Shown: positions 10,648 through 21,839 of the stretch, one piece after another
Layout: each line of letters opens with the position of its first letter
Position numbering within the stretch: position 1 is the first letter of the stretch
Assembly: GCF_030272615.1 (NCBI RefSeq)
Contig: NC_081414.1
Span: 337,570,502-337,634,501 of the forward strand
DNA length: 64,000 nt
Reading direction: 5' to 3'
Source of the DNA: Cryptomeria japonica
Taxonomy: Eukaryota > Streptophyta > Pinopsida > Cupressales > Cupressaceae
Program-made: the position numbers and the translations under genes
Notes under the pieces: model-generated
Databases searched by the model: none
What the model was told of the DNA's origin: nothing
The model's input: only the letters and a program-made list of their open reading frames with translations

Positions 10648-11809
10648 TGATGAATACTAAGAGGGGGGGTGAATTAGTATACCAATAATTTCTGAACTCA
10701 AACCCTTAAAAAGTTTAGCAGTAAACCGGTATAACAGTTTTACTAACAAACTGGTTAACACAAATGAAAACCAAACAACAAATAAGGAATTCACCCACAG
10801 AAGCACAATCATAATAACATAAGAGATTTTGACGTGGAAACCCAAATGGGAAAAACCATGGTGAGATGAAAGTCCCTAGTAACTATCTGCAGAATAGTAA
10901 CTAGACTGGTTAAGGTCAGACCAGTTAAGGTCATACAATGTTCTTCACCAGAACAGATCCTGTTAGGAATCTCAATCTATGTTAGGAGATAAGTTCGATT
11001 AAAGACTACCTTGTGAGAGGATTTCAGATCCATAGTTGTGAACCACCTTGTTAGAGGATTTACAAAGGCTTTTCTGGGCCTACCCGATTAAGGGTTTTAG
11101 ACTTGTCGAAGATGTGAGTTATCAACAAGTGAGTGATCTAGCAAATAGCACAGTCTGCTTGGTTAGATCCATGATAGCTCATTGTTAATGCATTTCAGCA
11201 TTACTTCAATCTTCAGTATATCCACACTCTGTTACTCCACACAGACTTGACCTTCACTTCTAAGATCGCACATACATAAACCTCATCAATCACCAAAACC
11301 TTAACCACACCTAAAACCCTAGACATGATGTCCTTAAAAAGGAATCTGATTTCATGTTGGTCCAATAGGATTACATTGCAAGTTCCTAGGTTTAGTGCAT
11401 CTTGACACATTTGGTAACATGGCACATAATCACCACCAAAGTATCGGTGGATGGTAACTCATCACAAAATAATACCAGTTGGTACATTTACCTATTACCG
11501 GTTCACATATTTTACTGATTACCGGTTTGTCAAAATAAAGACTAGGAAAAATGATAACAACTGCTTTGTTCCTTCATACCACTTTGGGATCCTCGAACTG
11601 CTTGAGGTCTACATACCGCTTTGGGTCTTCATACCACTTGAGATCGGTAAACACTTTCTGCAAAACACTGATAGTCTAAAGACTATAATACATAATACCG
11701 GTTTGGAACAAATACCGGTTGAGCATAACTCATACATACAAAAAGTGATCTCAAAGCAAGTGTGTGTCCATCAATGACAATCACAACATTATCATAAAAA
11801 ATGCCAACA
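10648..11809 (-). repeat. 3' LTR of copia derivative C2 (about 1162 bp)
   Basis: The outer (plus-strand left) edge is TGATGAATAC next to the G-run block at 10660; the inner edge is GCCAACA at 11809, adjacent to the first polypurine tract. The minus strand therefore reads TGTTGGCA...ATCA. It contains the GGGAAAAACCATGG-type block near 10850 and several ACCGGTT words between 11490 and 11730. The start could also be read at 10651. Confidence 0.8.
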
Positions 11810-12045
11810 ATCTCCCCCTTTGGCATTGATGGCAACACTTAGAAAAAAAAAATTGACATCTAAGTGTTTGACAACAAAAATATGCCATAATCAAAAATTA
11901 CTCCCCCTAAGCATATACACTATCCCTTTTGCAAAAAATACAATGTATACTACTCCCTTACAAAGATAACATGAAAGTATACATAGCATGAATCAAAATT
12001 TTAATTTTAATTACAAAATACTACTCCCCCTTTGCCAACAATGAC
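11810..12045 (-). promoter_or_regulatory. multiple polypurine tracts
   Basis: On the minus strand the tract abutting the LTR reads CCAAAGGGGGAGAT. Further purine runs recur near 11902-11911 (TTAGGGGGAG) and 12021-12032 (AAAGGGGGAG). They prime plus-strand DNA synthesis. Several tracts upstream of the 3' LTR are a described trait of Sireviruses; the same pattern occurs at 52797. Confidence 0.75.
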
Positions 12046-12149
12046 AAAGTACTATAGAATAACCCCTGTTTCTCATTATCATCAAAAATAATAAATGTTT
12101 ATGACAATAATGAGTGAAACTTATCAAAAACTAATTTAAAATCCTACAT

Positions 12150-15100
12150 GAAGGTCTTCATGGATAAAGACCATGACTCAAGTAATGATGTAGCAACCTC
12201 ACTTTCTATTTGCATCTGGGAAACCTATTCTTGCATGGTGTCCAAGGTACTCATCTCTTGAGTGACCGTTAAGGCATCCAGATTGAGATAGCATTTCTAA
12301 AGTATTTGCAGTCTTAGTAGTAGAACCAGTTGAAGTTTCTGCAAATCTATAGTCCGGTTGGTGATCTCCAACTCTATTTTGGCAGTCTGAAGTTGAAACC
12401 GATGAACGGTTTGCCCATATGTGGTGAAGGAATCATAGGGCATCTTGAAGGTGCTTAAATATACCCGCAAGTTAGATTGCATCTTTTGCTTCTGTGCAAG
12501 CTCATCATCACAAAATAGATGGGGTTGTCTTATCTTATTGAGCAGTAGTTTCCCCTCATCCATAGCATCTCTAATGTCCTTCTACTCTTTCTGAAGTTTA
12601 GACCAGAGCTCGTTTAGTTTCTTCACTAAGGCAGTGTTCAGTGCCTTTTGATGCTTCTTTTGTGCATTGGCTTCAACAACATCTTCCAGGCATTGTACCT
12701 AGTCCTCTATAACTGTGCATAAAAGTTTTAGTTGGGCCAGAGAGGAATCGGTACTTGGGAGGTTGGTACTGGGAATCAAACTAGTAAGAGTTTCCATCAC
12801 AGTTTGAATAACATCTTCCTCCTTAGTGCTTCCAATCACTCTTGGGCAAGCTTAATGCTTTGCAACAACTCCGATTCATTTGCAGATTGGAGGTCAATGG
12901 GACTGGTGATGTCAGCCAGTTTAACTTGACCACCAGTTGCCTTTGGGGTCTCCACTTGTGTGCTCTTTGTTGCTTCCTCCTTCTCTTTGGCTCTTTGCTT
13001 TTCCTCTTCAACCTTTTTTTGTTTCGCTGCTTCTTTCTTTTTCTTCTCTTCATCCTTCTTCCTTTCTTCTTCCTTCTGCTTCTCTTCTTCTTTCTTCTTC
13101 TCCTCTTCCTGTTTCCTCTTCTCCTCTTCCTTTTCCTTCTTCTCCTCTTCCGGTTTCCTCTTCTCCTCTTCCTGTTTCCTTTTCTCTTCCTCTTTTCTCT
13201 TCTCCTCCTCTTCCTATTTCTTTTTCTCTTCTTCCTGTTTCTTTTTCTCCTCTTCCGCTTGTTTCCTCTTCTCTTCCTCTTGATTCTTTTTCTCTTTCTC
13301 CGCTTACACCTTATCAACCTTCTCTTTGTCTTGTTTTTCTTTGTCCACTCTCTCTTTGTCAACCTTTTCCTTTGCTATATTTGGAGTGACATTTTCACCA
13401 TCCAAAGCATCAACGTCAATAGGGTCCATTTGTTCAGCGACCGGTTCTCCTTCACTGTCATACACCTCATCCAGTTTTTCAGTTTCATGTTTTTGTTCAA
13501 CCCTCTTGTTGTCCTTTGACACTTGGTGCAATCTTAGAGTGACTTTGGCATGTGAGTGGGTATCTTTTACCACTTCAAAGACTTTTCCTTCCAGTAACAA
13601 GAGTCTTCTTCTTCTCATGAAGAAGAGGCCTTTGTACTTTTCCATAACTTCAAAAAGTTTTGAATTTGACACATCAGGAAAATATTGTGCAAATATTTCT
13701 TCTCTTATTTCCTATTCCTTTTCTATGGCAATGCATCACTTGTTATCTAAAGAATTATATAAAAATTCCGATGTCACAGCTTTAATTTTTGATGGTGACC
13801 GATCATTAATACATAAATATTGAATAATTTCCTGTTCGACTTCCTCTTTCTCATTGTCATTGAAATCATCAAAATAATCTACTAAATCACTCAACACTTT
13901 TCTCCTAATATTCTTAATGGTCCTTTGACAATGTGTAAATGGTTTGTAAGAGGAAATGTCTATATTTATCAGTGCTGATGATGTCAGTTCATTGTTGGTT
14001 GTCTTTGTCTTCTTCTTGGTTTGCCTAGTCTTTTTAGGTTGTACCTCAGGTTCAGTATCCTCATAATCTGGTGAGGTGTTCTTAGTTTTCCGCTTTCTTT
14101 CAAAGACCTTGGTAGGTGTAACTTCCAGTTTCTTCTTTGTTGGTGACTACTTGGTCACTTTAGGACTTGTTGAGGTAACCGGTGCCGATACAGATGGCAC
14201 TGCCTTTCCCTTATTTACTGAAGGTTCTTCAACCGGTGTTACCCTCTCCAAATAGGTGTCAGTTCTCTTCTTCTTAGGATCAAGAGGTGAGGCAAGTAGG
14301 GTAGATGCATCTCTGTCTAGCATGTCATACATTACCTCATATCCCATGGGCTCCACTTCTTCCTTTCTAGGCTCAACCGCCTCCATTATGCACTCATATA
14401 CTCTGATGGTAAATCAGATGTCCTCTTCATACTTCTTGACAATATCACCAGATATTCTCATCCTCTGGCTCATCTTGCATCTTAACTCATCAAAGTATTT
14501 GTTCAATACTTCTAGATAACCGGTTCCCACTACTTGGAGGCTTTCTTTGATTTGCTTGGTAATCGGTTGGTCAGCAAACCACTGAATATCACTGACTCCT
14601 AGGAAATAGCCTTGAAAGTAGAAAAACAATCCTACCAACAGTTATCCAAATTTAGATCTTAAGGCATTGTCCTATTTAATAGATTCTAGGTTCACCAGAA
14701 GTTGCCTTTGCATACAAGTGCATAAATCAAATGAGGCATCTTCCTTGATGATCTTGTAGGAGGCATTTACTGCTGCAGCAGAGACAAAATTAATTCTTCT
14801 AGCGTAGAACATCCGGTATTCCATCACCATACAGATATACTTGACCAGATCATCCTTGATGGTATTGACAGTCATTCCCCGTTGGTCACTCACAGAATCG
14901 GTGAGCTTGGTCATTTCGGTCTTGATGACCTTCCTTAGGGTTGGAACCTCACCAGTGTTGCAAAAATCGGTGGCAGCTTGAATAGCTTCAATTGTTATGT
15001 CATGTGTTCTCTCAAGATACATTTTATCGCCATGAACTCTGCTCAAGATGATGCAAATGTGATCTTCTGTGAACTCTTCAAGAAAATACACCGCATTGTG

Positions 15101-15349
15101 AAGCTTCTTCTTTTCCAGGATGCTATATTCAAGTTTGATCTTCTTACCATCTCCGCAAAATAGACCTAGTTGGGAATGGATTACTAGTGATCCTAGGTCG
15201 TCCAGTTTACAATCAATATACCCTGAAATATCATCTTCTACTATAACTCTAGCGGGTATCTGGGATAGGGCATTGTATTTCGCATTTCGTTGGATGAAAT
15301 CTACTGAATCATCAAGTTCACTAGGACTGGAGTGCGATGCAGAAGCCAT
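12150..15349 (-). pseudogene. long extra ORF of copia derivative, Lys/Glu-rich coiled coil
   Basis: The frame starts at ATG 15349 (MASASHSSPSELDDSVDF) and can be followed with several in-frame stops to about 12150. Residues 1-225 form a globular-looking domain without known catalytic motifs. A middle part is rich in Pro/Lys/Thr. At 12960-13320 the reading frame is a strongly repetitive EEEKRKQEEEKKK coiled coil. The C-terminal part (12823-12960 and 12297-12563) is again helical. Other frames of the repeat give spurious poly-Arg and poly-Ser/Phe ORFs. It occupies the env-like position of Sirevirus elements, but no signal peptide or membrane segment was seen, so an envelope role is not supported. 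Confidence 0.65.
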
Positions 15350-15797
15350 GATAAATGGATAAACAAGAATTTTGATAAATACCTTTAGAAATCCACAATT
15401 TAGGGTTTACAACTTCAGCTTCACCACACACTACTTTGGTTGCTGGATTACCACTTTGTGTTCTTCACTTGACTGATTGATAATATCTTCGGATTCTTCT
15501 TCAAATTTTTGAAATATCTCTGAATCGCAAGATAAATCGCCTTTTGTCACTCTGCACTTGAAAAATTCTTTTCTCGCAAACTGATAAGTGAAAATGACTT
15601 GAAAATCCCATTTAAACGAATTCTTCACCCACCATAATAAATGCTCCACCATTAGGGCGTAAAACCTAATTTTCCTTTTACTGTTTCCATTCTTCTGCCA
15701 ATTGATAGGTATCACATACTAGTTAAGGTCTTTTACTGATATAAACCGAGGGTTTGAAACATTTCATCGATGTGCTCCCCCTAAGCTTTTCTGAAGC

Positions 15798-16702
15798 TTA
15801 GTTTTCCAGTTCTGCGACTTCCACACCAGGTGCAAAAACTGCCTCTTCTTGTGACACTTCTTCTGGTTTCTTTTTCCAAGTTTTCTTCATATCTGCTTGA
15901 ACAGTTTCAACATCAATCTTTCCTTCCAGAGTGACCGGTATATCATTTGATATATTCTTTCTCATTCTACAGATTCTTGTTGTATGACCCGATTTGTTGC
16001 AATGATAGCAAACCATTCCAGGAGCTCTCCATGGTCCATTATTCATGTTTCCATTCTTCCTCCTGCATGTTGTAGCAGTGTGACCGCTACCATGGCAAAT
16101 CAAACAGGTTTCTCTCCATCCGGTTGCCGCTTGATAGCCACCACCACCTGACTGATGGTCATAGGCATTATACCGGTTTGGATTCTGGTTCACAGAGGAT
16201 TCAAGAAAAACTCCTTGATTCCTTTGAGGATATCTTCCAGTGTTGTGTATAATAGACCTGCATTCAAATTCTCTATGCCCAAACTTGTTGCATGCATAAC
16301 AGTTACCATTGAATCTATTGAATCTAGGCTTATTGTTTAGAAAGTAGGGAAAATTATCATAGGCCTTACTTCTACATATATTGGCAGTGTGTCCTTCCTT
16401 GAGACAATTAAAGAAAACAGGTTTGAACTTTTCCTTACCTTTATCCTTTGGTGTCGGTTGCTTCTTTGATGCTCCATCTTTTGTTCCAGAGGTCTCACCT
16501 TCCTCATAACCAGAAAAACCAAGTCCAATGGTATTCTTTACTGGTTTTGCTGATTCAAGCTTTTGTTCTAGCTTAATAGTACTCTTATTCAATTTGGCAA
16601 GTATTTCCTTTGACTCAGTGAGTTCTTTGGAAATAGCAACATTGGATTCCTTCAAGGTTGCATTCTCAGAAAGAGCCATGTTTACTTCACCTTGCATAGT
16701 AT
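15798..16702 (-). pseudogene. gag C-terminal fragment with four zinc knuckles
   Basis: The frame has an N-terminal coiled coil (about 16560-16680), a linker with GLGFSGYEEGE, then four CCHC-type knuckles: FNCLKEGHTANIC (first Cys replaced by Phe), CYACNKFGHREFEC, CLICHGSGHTATTC and CYHCNKSGHTTRIC. It ends at AELEN stop, 15798. Knuckles bind the element's RNA. Four knuckles is more than the usual one or two. The ORF's apparent first codons (16703-16712) come from the neighbouring gypsy leader, so the natural gag N-terminus is missing. Confidence 0.8.
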
Positions 16703-17010
16703 CGTATGACATAATATTATACCCTGTAATTTGTCGTACGAATCAGAATATGGACTCGTACGACATATTGTTTCTGGTTATTTGATTTTATCCTCTGTCG
16801 TCATGTGCTAATTTCTGACTCGTACGATAAAAGTTTTTTGTCGTTTCATTTTATGAGAATTGTCGAACAATTCTGTTCTCTATTAGATTAAAAGAAAGTT
16901 TCACTTTTTGGGGTTTTTCTTGAATTAAATTTGGATTATGCTAACGCTAATCCTGAATTGGCTTCTGTCTGCCTGGTATTTTCACAGCTTGACCAGTTTC
17001 TTGCAGGACG
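16703..17010. repeat. 308-bp inverted copy of gypsy leader segment
   Basis: This segment is the reverse complement of 34389-34696, with about 90% or better identity by eye. Both ends carry CGT/ACG, so the inversion is sharp. In the element body the segment follows the primer site in the opposite orientation. It contains TCGTACGA words (16734, 16756, 16820). Confidence 0.85.
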
Positions 17011-17161
17011 ATAAACTACATGCTTCAATATAATGTCATACAATGCAGTGAAACTACTCATACAATATTTCGCAGAGCTTGTACGGATGGAACCTGTAGG
17101 ATAAAAAGAATAATTTTGAAGTCGAAAAAGTAGTTTTCTGCCCCACGGTGGGTGCCAAAAA
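17011..17161 (-). repeat. second PBS-leader copy outside the gypsy 3' LTR
   Basis: This stretch matches 34697-34847, including the primer site (17141-17157), and abuts the outer edge of the left LTR. An LTR flanked by a polypurine tract on one side and a primer site on the other is shared between two tandem element copies. No target duplication can therefore be read here. Confidence 0.85.
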
Positions 17162-18223
17162 TGTGTGTATGAAAAGTGGACCTGTATCCGCAAGCACAAC
17201 ACTTCAATTACGTCATTACATACATGGTTAGATAGATATAAACATGAATAATAAAACCATAACAAATCGACCCATTGCCTTCTAGTAGATGCGAGTTTAG
17301 ATTGCTCTCAGATTGTTTAGCTATCCAGTGACTAGACAACACCTAAACGAAGGATTTTTAAATCTATATGAGCATGATATTAATGCTAGATGGATGCAAG
17401 ATTAATCTAACAAGATTTAAGCAATAAATGAGATAAATGATCTAAATATGTATGCAATAAGTTAATATGTGAATATCTAAATGCACAAATATCAATGAAC
17501 CTAGAGCAAAAACAACATAATAACAATATATTTTCTAGGATTTTTCAATGAGAGATGAAGGCCTGAATTTATAGAAAATTTAGAAAGAAACCAACGGTTG
17601 AGATCAAATGATGATGAATGGTCAAGATTTTCCAAGAGGAAGCACAATCCAGGGGAATTGATGTGATTGGATGCTTTTCTCAATTTTAAAGGAAATTGAA
17701 TTAAGATAAAATCAGAAAAAAACTGATTTATTCTCTATTTCATTCAATTTTAATATTTAATTGTTTTAATTGCTTTCCTTGAGATTGTTTATCAATTTTT
17801 AATTTGTTTTTTCAAGATTATCTCCAATTGATTTCTTTTCTCAATTTTTAATTCTTTTTTGTCAATTAATTCCTTTTTTGATTTGTTTCCTTTTTTGAAG
17901 ATTTGCGCTCATAATTTCCAATTCCTCTTTCTTGATTGTTTCCTTTTTTTACAGATTTATGGCAAATTGATTTATTTAATTAAATATGCTAGGATATTCA
18001 ATTAAAATAAATAAGATAATTGTTTAAAATGATTTACTTGGAATGATTAATTAATTAATTAAATATTTAATTAATATTGAGTGATTTATTTTGCCATGTG
18101 ACATTGATGATTAAAGAATTAATTGTGTGCTCAAGATTTATTTAATTGCCTTTGGTTAGGACCTTGGTGACGTTGTCGAGATTAGGGGCTCATGGTTTAG
18201 ATGACCATTTTTAGGGTATTACA
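17162..18223 (-). repeat. 3' LTR of gypsy G1 (1062 bp)
   Basis: On the minus strand it runs TGTAATACCC...ACACACA. A TATA-like TTTTCTATAAATTCAGG lies at 17562-17578. The polypurine tract adjoins it on the right at 18224. Length equals the other LTR exactly. Confidence 0.92.
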
Positions 18224-18238
18224 TTTGCCCCTCTTTGA
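18224..18238 (-). promoter_or_regulatory. polypurine tract of gypsy G1
   Basis: The minus strand reads TCAAAGAGGGGCAAA directly before TGTAATACCC. This primes plus-strand synthesis and shows that 17162-18223 is the 3' LTR. Confidence 0.88.
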
Positions 18239-19975
18239 ATTAATGTGCGAGCGGCGCATTGGTTCAAAGAATAGTTGATGTCTAGGAGATGTCAGTTCCG
18301 AACTTGATTGATCACGAACTAGATGAAAGTGAGGTGTTTAGCTTGATTCAAAGGGACAAAGCTAAATGAAGTCTAATTAAAGCGATACCGATCCTGAACT
18401 TGATTGAACATAGGAACGATATAAAACAAAAGATACTGAACTTGAACTTGATTGATCAAGAAGTGGATCTTACTGATCTAGAACTTGATTGATCTAGACA
18501 CAGTGAGTGATGATAAAAAAAATCGATCTTGAACTTGATTGATAAAGATATGATGAAGATAAACTATCCAGCTTGATCCAAAGCAACGAATACTGAACAC
18601 CTTCTTAGCTTGAGTGTGATCAAAGAAACTCTTTAAACCCTTGATTGAGTTTAAATGAATAATTAGCTTGATGAAAAGAGATGAAACTGATTAACGTTAA
18701 GAGATTGATTCAAATAAAAGACAAATATTAGCTTGATTTGGAGCGATGAAACTGATATGCCCCTAGTGATTGATTCAATTCAGATGATCGAGAAATCTCA
18801 ATTTGATGAAGATGAGATGCCCCTTAACAATAAGGATTTGATTGATTGATTTTCTTTAGTTGAAAAAGATTCTTTTGCTCGAATTTCGATGAAGATTTGA
18901 AAATTTTCTTGACATTTGAAGATATGAGATCATAAGGTCACGAGTATGCCCCCTTGGGAGTGAAATCGAAAGATAGCGAGGGTTGCACAATGATTGTAGG
19001 CAATTTTTGAGAGATGATAAGTTGTTTTGAGTACAAATTGATTCAGAGGATTTTTTGAAAATTTTGCATTGATTGATAAGAAATTGAGTGCAAAGTTGAT
19101 TTGTAGAAATTAAATTGAGATTCAACGTCGATTGATGAGAAATTGAGTGCATTTTGGAAGAAAGAATGAGCATTTGATGAAAAGAGCACTAAGTGGTCCA
19201 AAAATTGTGAAATTGACTAGCAAAATGCTCTCGAATTTCGATTTCGATTTCGATCCTAAAAATGGACTCAAGACAACCTATTTAGCTAATGGTACAATTT
19301 TTGTGTCCATTGGAGCAAGTTGAAAAATTAGGTTTTTGGCTATATATGGGACAAAAGTGTCATTTTCAATTCATTTGAACCATCAAAGTTTGAAAATTCA
19401 AAAAGTCTTCTGCGAAGAAAAATGTTGGTCCCCACTTGTCAGCATCGATTTGAGCACCAAAGACATCATAACCGACCTCGAAACTATGAGCCAACGGTAA
19501 GTGATCTATCTTAAGCCTCTTTATGTTTCCAATTTTGAATTTTTGTGTTCATTTTTCAAGTTTTTCGCATGTGTGGGGTCGGGTTTCACATTTTATCATG
19601 CGAGACAGGATTCTGTTTCGTATGAGTAACTGGTAAATTGTATTTTATGGTTTGAACCCATTAGATTTGTCATTTGGACCCTACCCTTGTGTCGTACGAC
19701 ATGTTAGTAAAAAGACTATTTTGTCGTGCGAGGTCTTGTAATTTGTTGTTTGGGAATGTTTTGTCACACGAGAGCCATTCTTGACTCATACGAGATGCTG
19801 CCCCTCTGTGTTTTGTCGTTCGGGAAACAGTGAGCATTTTTGAAGGTCTAAACTTGAAAATTTGATTTTGCACTTGACTTAGTTGGATTTGCATGATGTT
19901 TTATTTCTCGTCTTGGCTTATTTGGAATGTTTTCTGATGTTCATTGTTGTGTTTTTGCAGGTTTGATTACCTCCT
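18239..19975. other. gypsy 3' non-coding region with word arrays
   Basis: No coding frame is supported. At about 18296-18800 the word GAACTTGATTGATC and the related AGCTTGAT recur ten or more times. At 19560-19830 TCGTACGA-like words recur (for example gtcgtacgac near 19692, gtcgtgcgag near 19723). A TGTTTTTGCAG acceptor-like site at about 19950-19960 precedes the antisense ORF. Confidence 0.65.
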
Positions 19976-20005
19976 GTGCTCTTTAGATGTGTATATCCTC
20001 CCACA

Positions 20006-21830
20006 ATGGCATTAGTACGACATTTATCTGAGGTTGAGCAGGCTCAGGTTGATGTATGTGGTTTGACTCATCTGCTTGGTTTGCTAGATATCCGTGTTAA
20101 TCATGGTATGCTCATAGCATTGGTGGAGCATTTTCACTCAGAGCATAACACATTTCATTTGCCAGTGGGGGAGATGACCATCACTCCCAAGGATGTGTAC
20201 AGGATCCTTCATATCCCTTTTGCTGGGGATAAGGTGGATTATGATACCGCACTGTTACTTGGATTACAAGCGGTTAGGCATGTATTCAGGGATCTGGACA
20301 TTTTGACTCATTCCATTAGTTGGGATACATTGATGAGCACATACAGTGAGGAGTTTCCACTGGCATGTGTTCTAGCAAGGTTCATCGGTTGTTTTTTGAT
20401 GTCAGATAGAGGTTAGCAAGATTTCCAGTGTGGATGGGGCAGGATGCTAACGAGATTGATGGAGACCCCTCAGAGGCTTGGCTAGGGTTCATGCATATTA
20501 GCCCACATGTATCAAGAGATGCATGAGATTGTGTACAAAGATGGTAGGAGCATGGCTGCGGGTGTATATATCTTACAGGTTTGGGCTTGGGAGCACCTTC
20601 CTGTTTGTCAGTCAGTGGTAGATGATAGTAGAGAGTTTGGGCAGTCAATTATATACAGGTATGTTGGTTACATTACATAGCCCCATCTAGGCCAGATAAA
20701 TTATTGGAGATGACAACTTGATGACCTGATAGCCGTAGTATGGAGACCATACAGGGGCTTAGAGCCGTGGGATGACTGGCGGTTGGTTCGTAGGGACCTT
20801 TTTGTTATGCACCCTCTCATCGAGAGATCACAAATTATTATTGAGCGATTCATCATTTCACGGGTGATTAGGCAGTATGGCCAGCCTCAGGGGATATCCC
20901 AGGACTATACAACTTATGCACGTTATGAGGATGAGGAGAGACAGGGATGGTCTCCATGATTATCCTATGCCTTGGCTATGTAGGAGCTCACTAGTCTCTA
21001 GTGACTGAGATGGGACTATTTGGACGATGTGGCAGATGCAGGGGTATTGCCCTAGTTCAAGGATTGGTTTCAACAACATCCATTCCCTCAATTCACAGAT
21101 CCAGCAGAGCACACACCTCATGTTGATGAAGATGCCCCTGCACCAGCACGAGGATAGGGATAGGACCAGAGGTAGGGAGAGGGACAGAGAGCCGAGGCTC
21201 CGAGGTCGATAGGTGGTGATCCTGGTGCTAGCAGCAGCAAGGTTCAAGCTGAGGGTGGACAACAAAGGGGTGAAGGTGGATCCTTAAGGCGAGTAGGAGT
21301 GAGATTGGGTGGGATTGAGGAGGAGCAAGCAGCTCCGAGACAGGTTTGACAGCGGAGGGATGAGCAGGGTGGTACTGGAGGTGGAGATGAGGGGAGAGCC
21401 TGCGAGAGAGAAAGGGACAGACGTTGGACGATCGATGAGGGCATGTTTAGTGGAGTTGCAGTCACAGTTGATAGTGGCTCAGACTCAGCTAGCAGAGCAA
21501 GACCGACAACTTGCAGAGGTGAGGGCTGAGAAAGATCGTCAGCTTATAGAGCTGAGAGCAGAGCGCGATCGGTAGGTTGCGGCGATGAGAGCAGAGCATG
21601 ATTGGTAGGTTACAACGATGAGAGCAGAGTGAGACACCCTCTAGCAGGAGGATTTGCATTAGAACAACAGGACAACCTACTATGTTGTAGCATACAGTGT
21701 GGCAGTCCCCGTAGCACAGCAGGTGATCCCCTATTCATAATATATGGCACGTTTAGAGGGAGCTCGAGCACCTCGACAGAATCTCAGTCATCAGGCTTCA
21801 CCTCCTCCACCAAGAGATGAGGGAGAGGGT
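20006..21830 (+). pseudogene. antisense plant mobile domain (PMD/MAIN-like) ORF inside gypsy G1
   Basis: The frame from ATG 20006 to 20416 contains HNTFHLPVGEMTITPKDVYR and ILHIPFAGD, the hallmark of the plant mobile domain of MAIN/MAIL1-like and aminotransferase-like plant proteins. After frameshifts the domain continues at about 20500-20950: YLQ-type VYILQVWAWEHLP, then VWRPYRGL and RVIRQYGQPQGI. A coiled coil (QLAEVRAEKDRQLIELRAE) follows near 21500-21600. PMD proteins are found both as host silencing factors and inside transposons. It lies antisense between pol and the 3' LTR, the place of known antisense extra ORFs in Tat elements. Stops and frameshifts make it a pseudogene. Confidence 0.82.
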
Positions 21831-21839
21831 GCCAGCTAG

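Larger units (their letters stand above)
10648..16702 (-). mobile_element. copia derivative lacking pol (element C2), 5' end missing
   Basis: Right to left on the minus strand: a gag fragment with four knuckles (15798-16702), a short non-coding stretch, a long extra ORF (12150-15349), polypurine tracts (11810-12045) and the 3' LTR (10648-11809). No protease, integrase or RT motif lies between gag and the LTR, so this is a non-autonomous or internally deleted element. The 5' side ends abruptly at 16702 against a gypsy leader fragment. No 5' LTR of this family was found in the window. An extra ORF between pol and the 3' LTR is known in Sirevirus-type copia elements, which fits the position here. 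Confidence 0.7.

Noticed and set aside
12823-13519. Poly-Arg/Lys, poly-Ser and poly-Phe/Leu ORFs on both strands
   Set aside because: They are other-frame readings of the EEEK coiled-coil repeat of the extra ORF; the Glu/Lys frame joins the flanking coding frame.
12150-15349. Retroviral-type envelope gene
   Set aside because: The position fits Sirevirus env-like ORFs, but no signal peptide, membrane segment or cleavage site was seen.
19976-20005. Upstream start of the PMD ORF
   Set aside because: The frame is open from 19976, but the first ATG is at 20006 and the domain begins after it.
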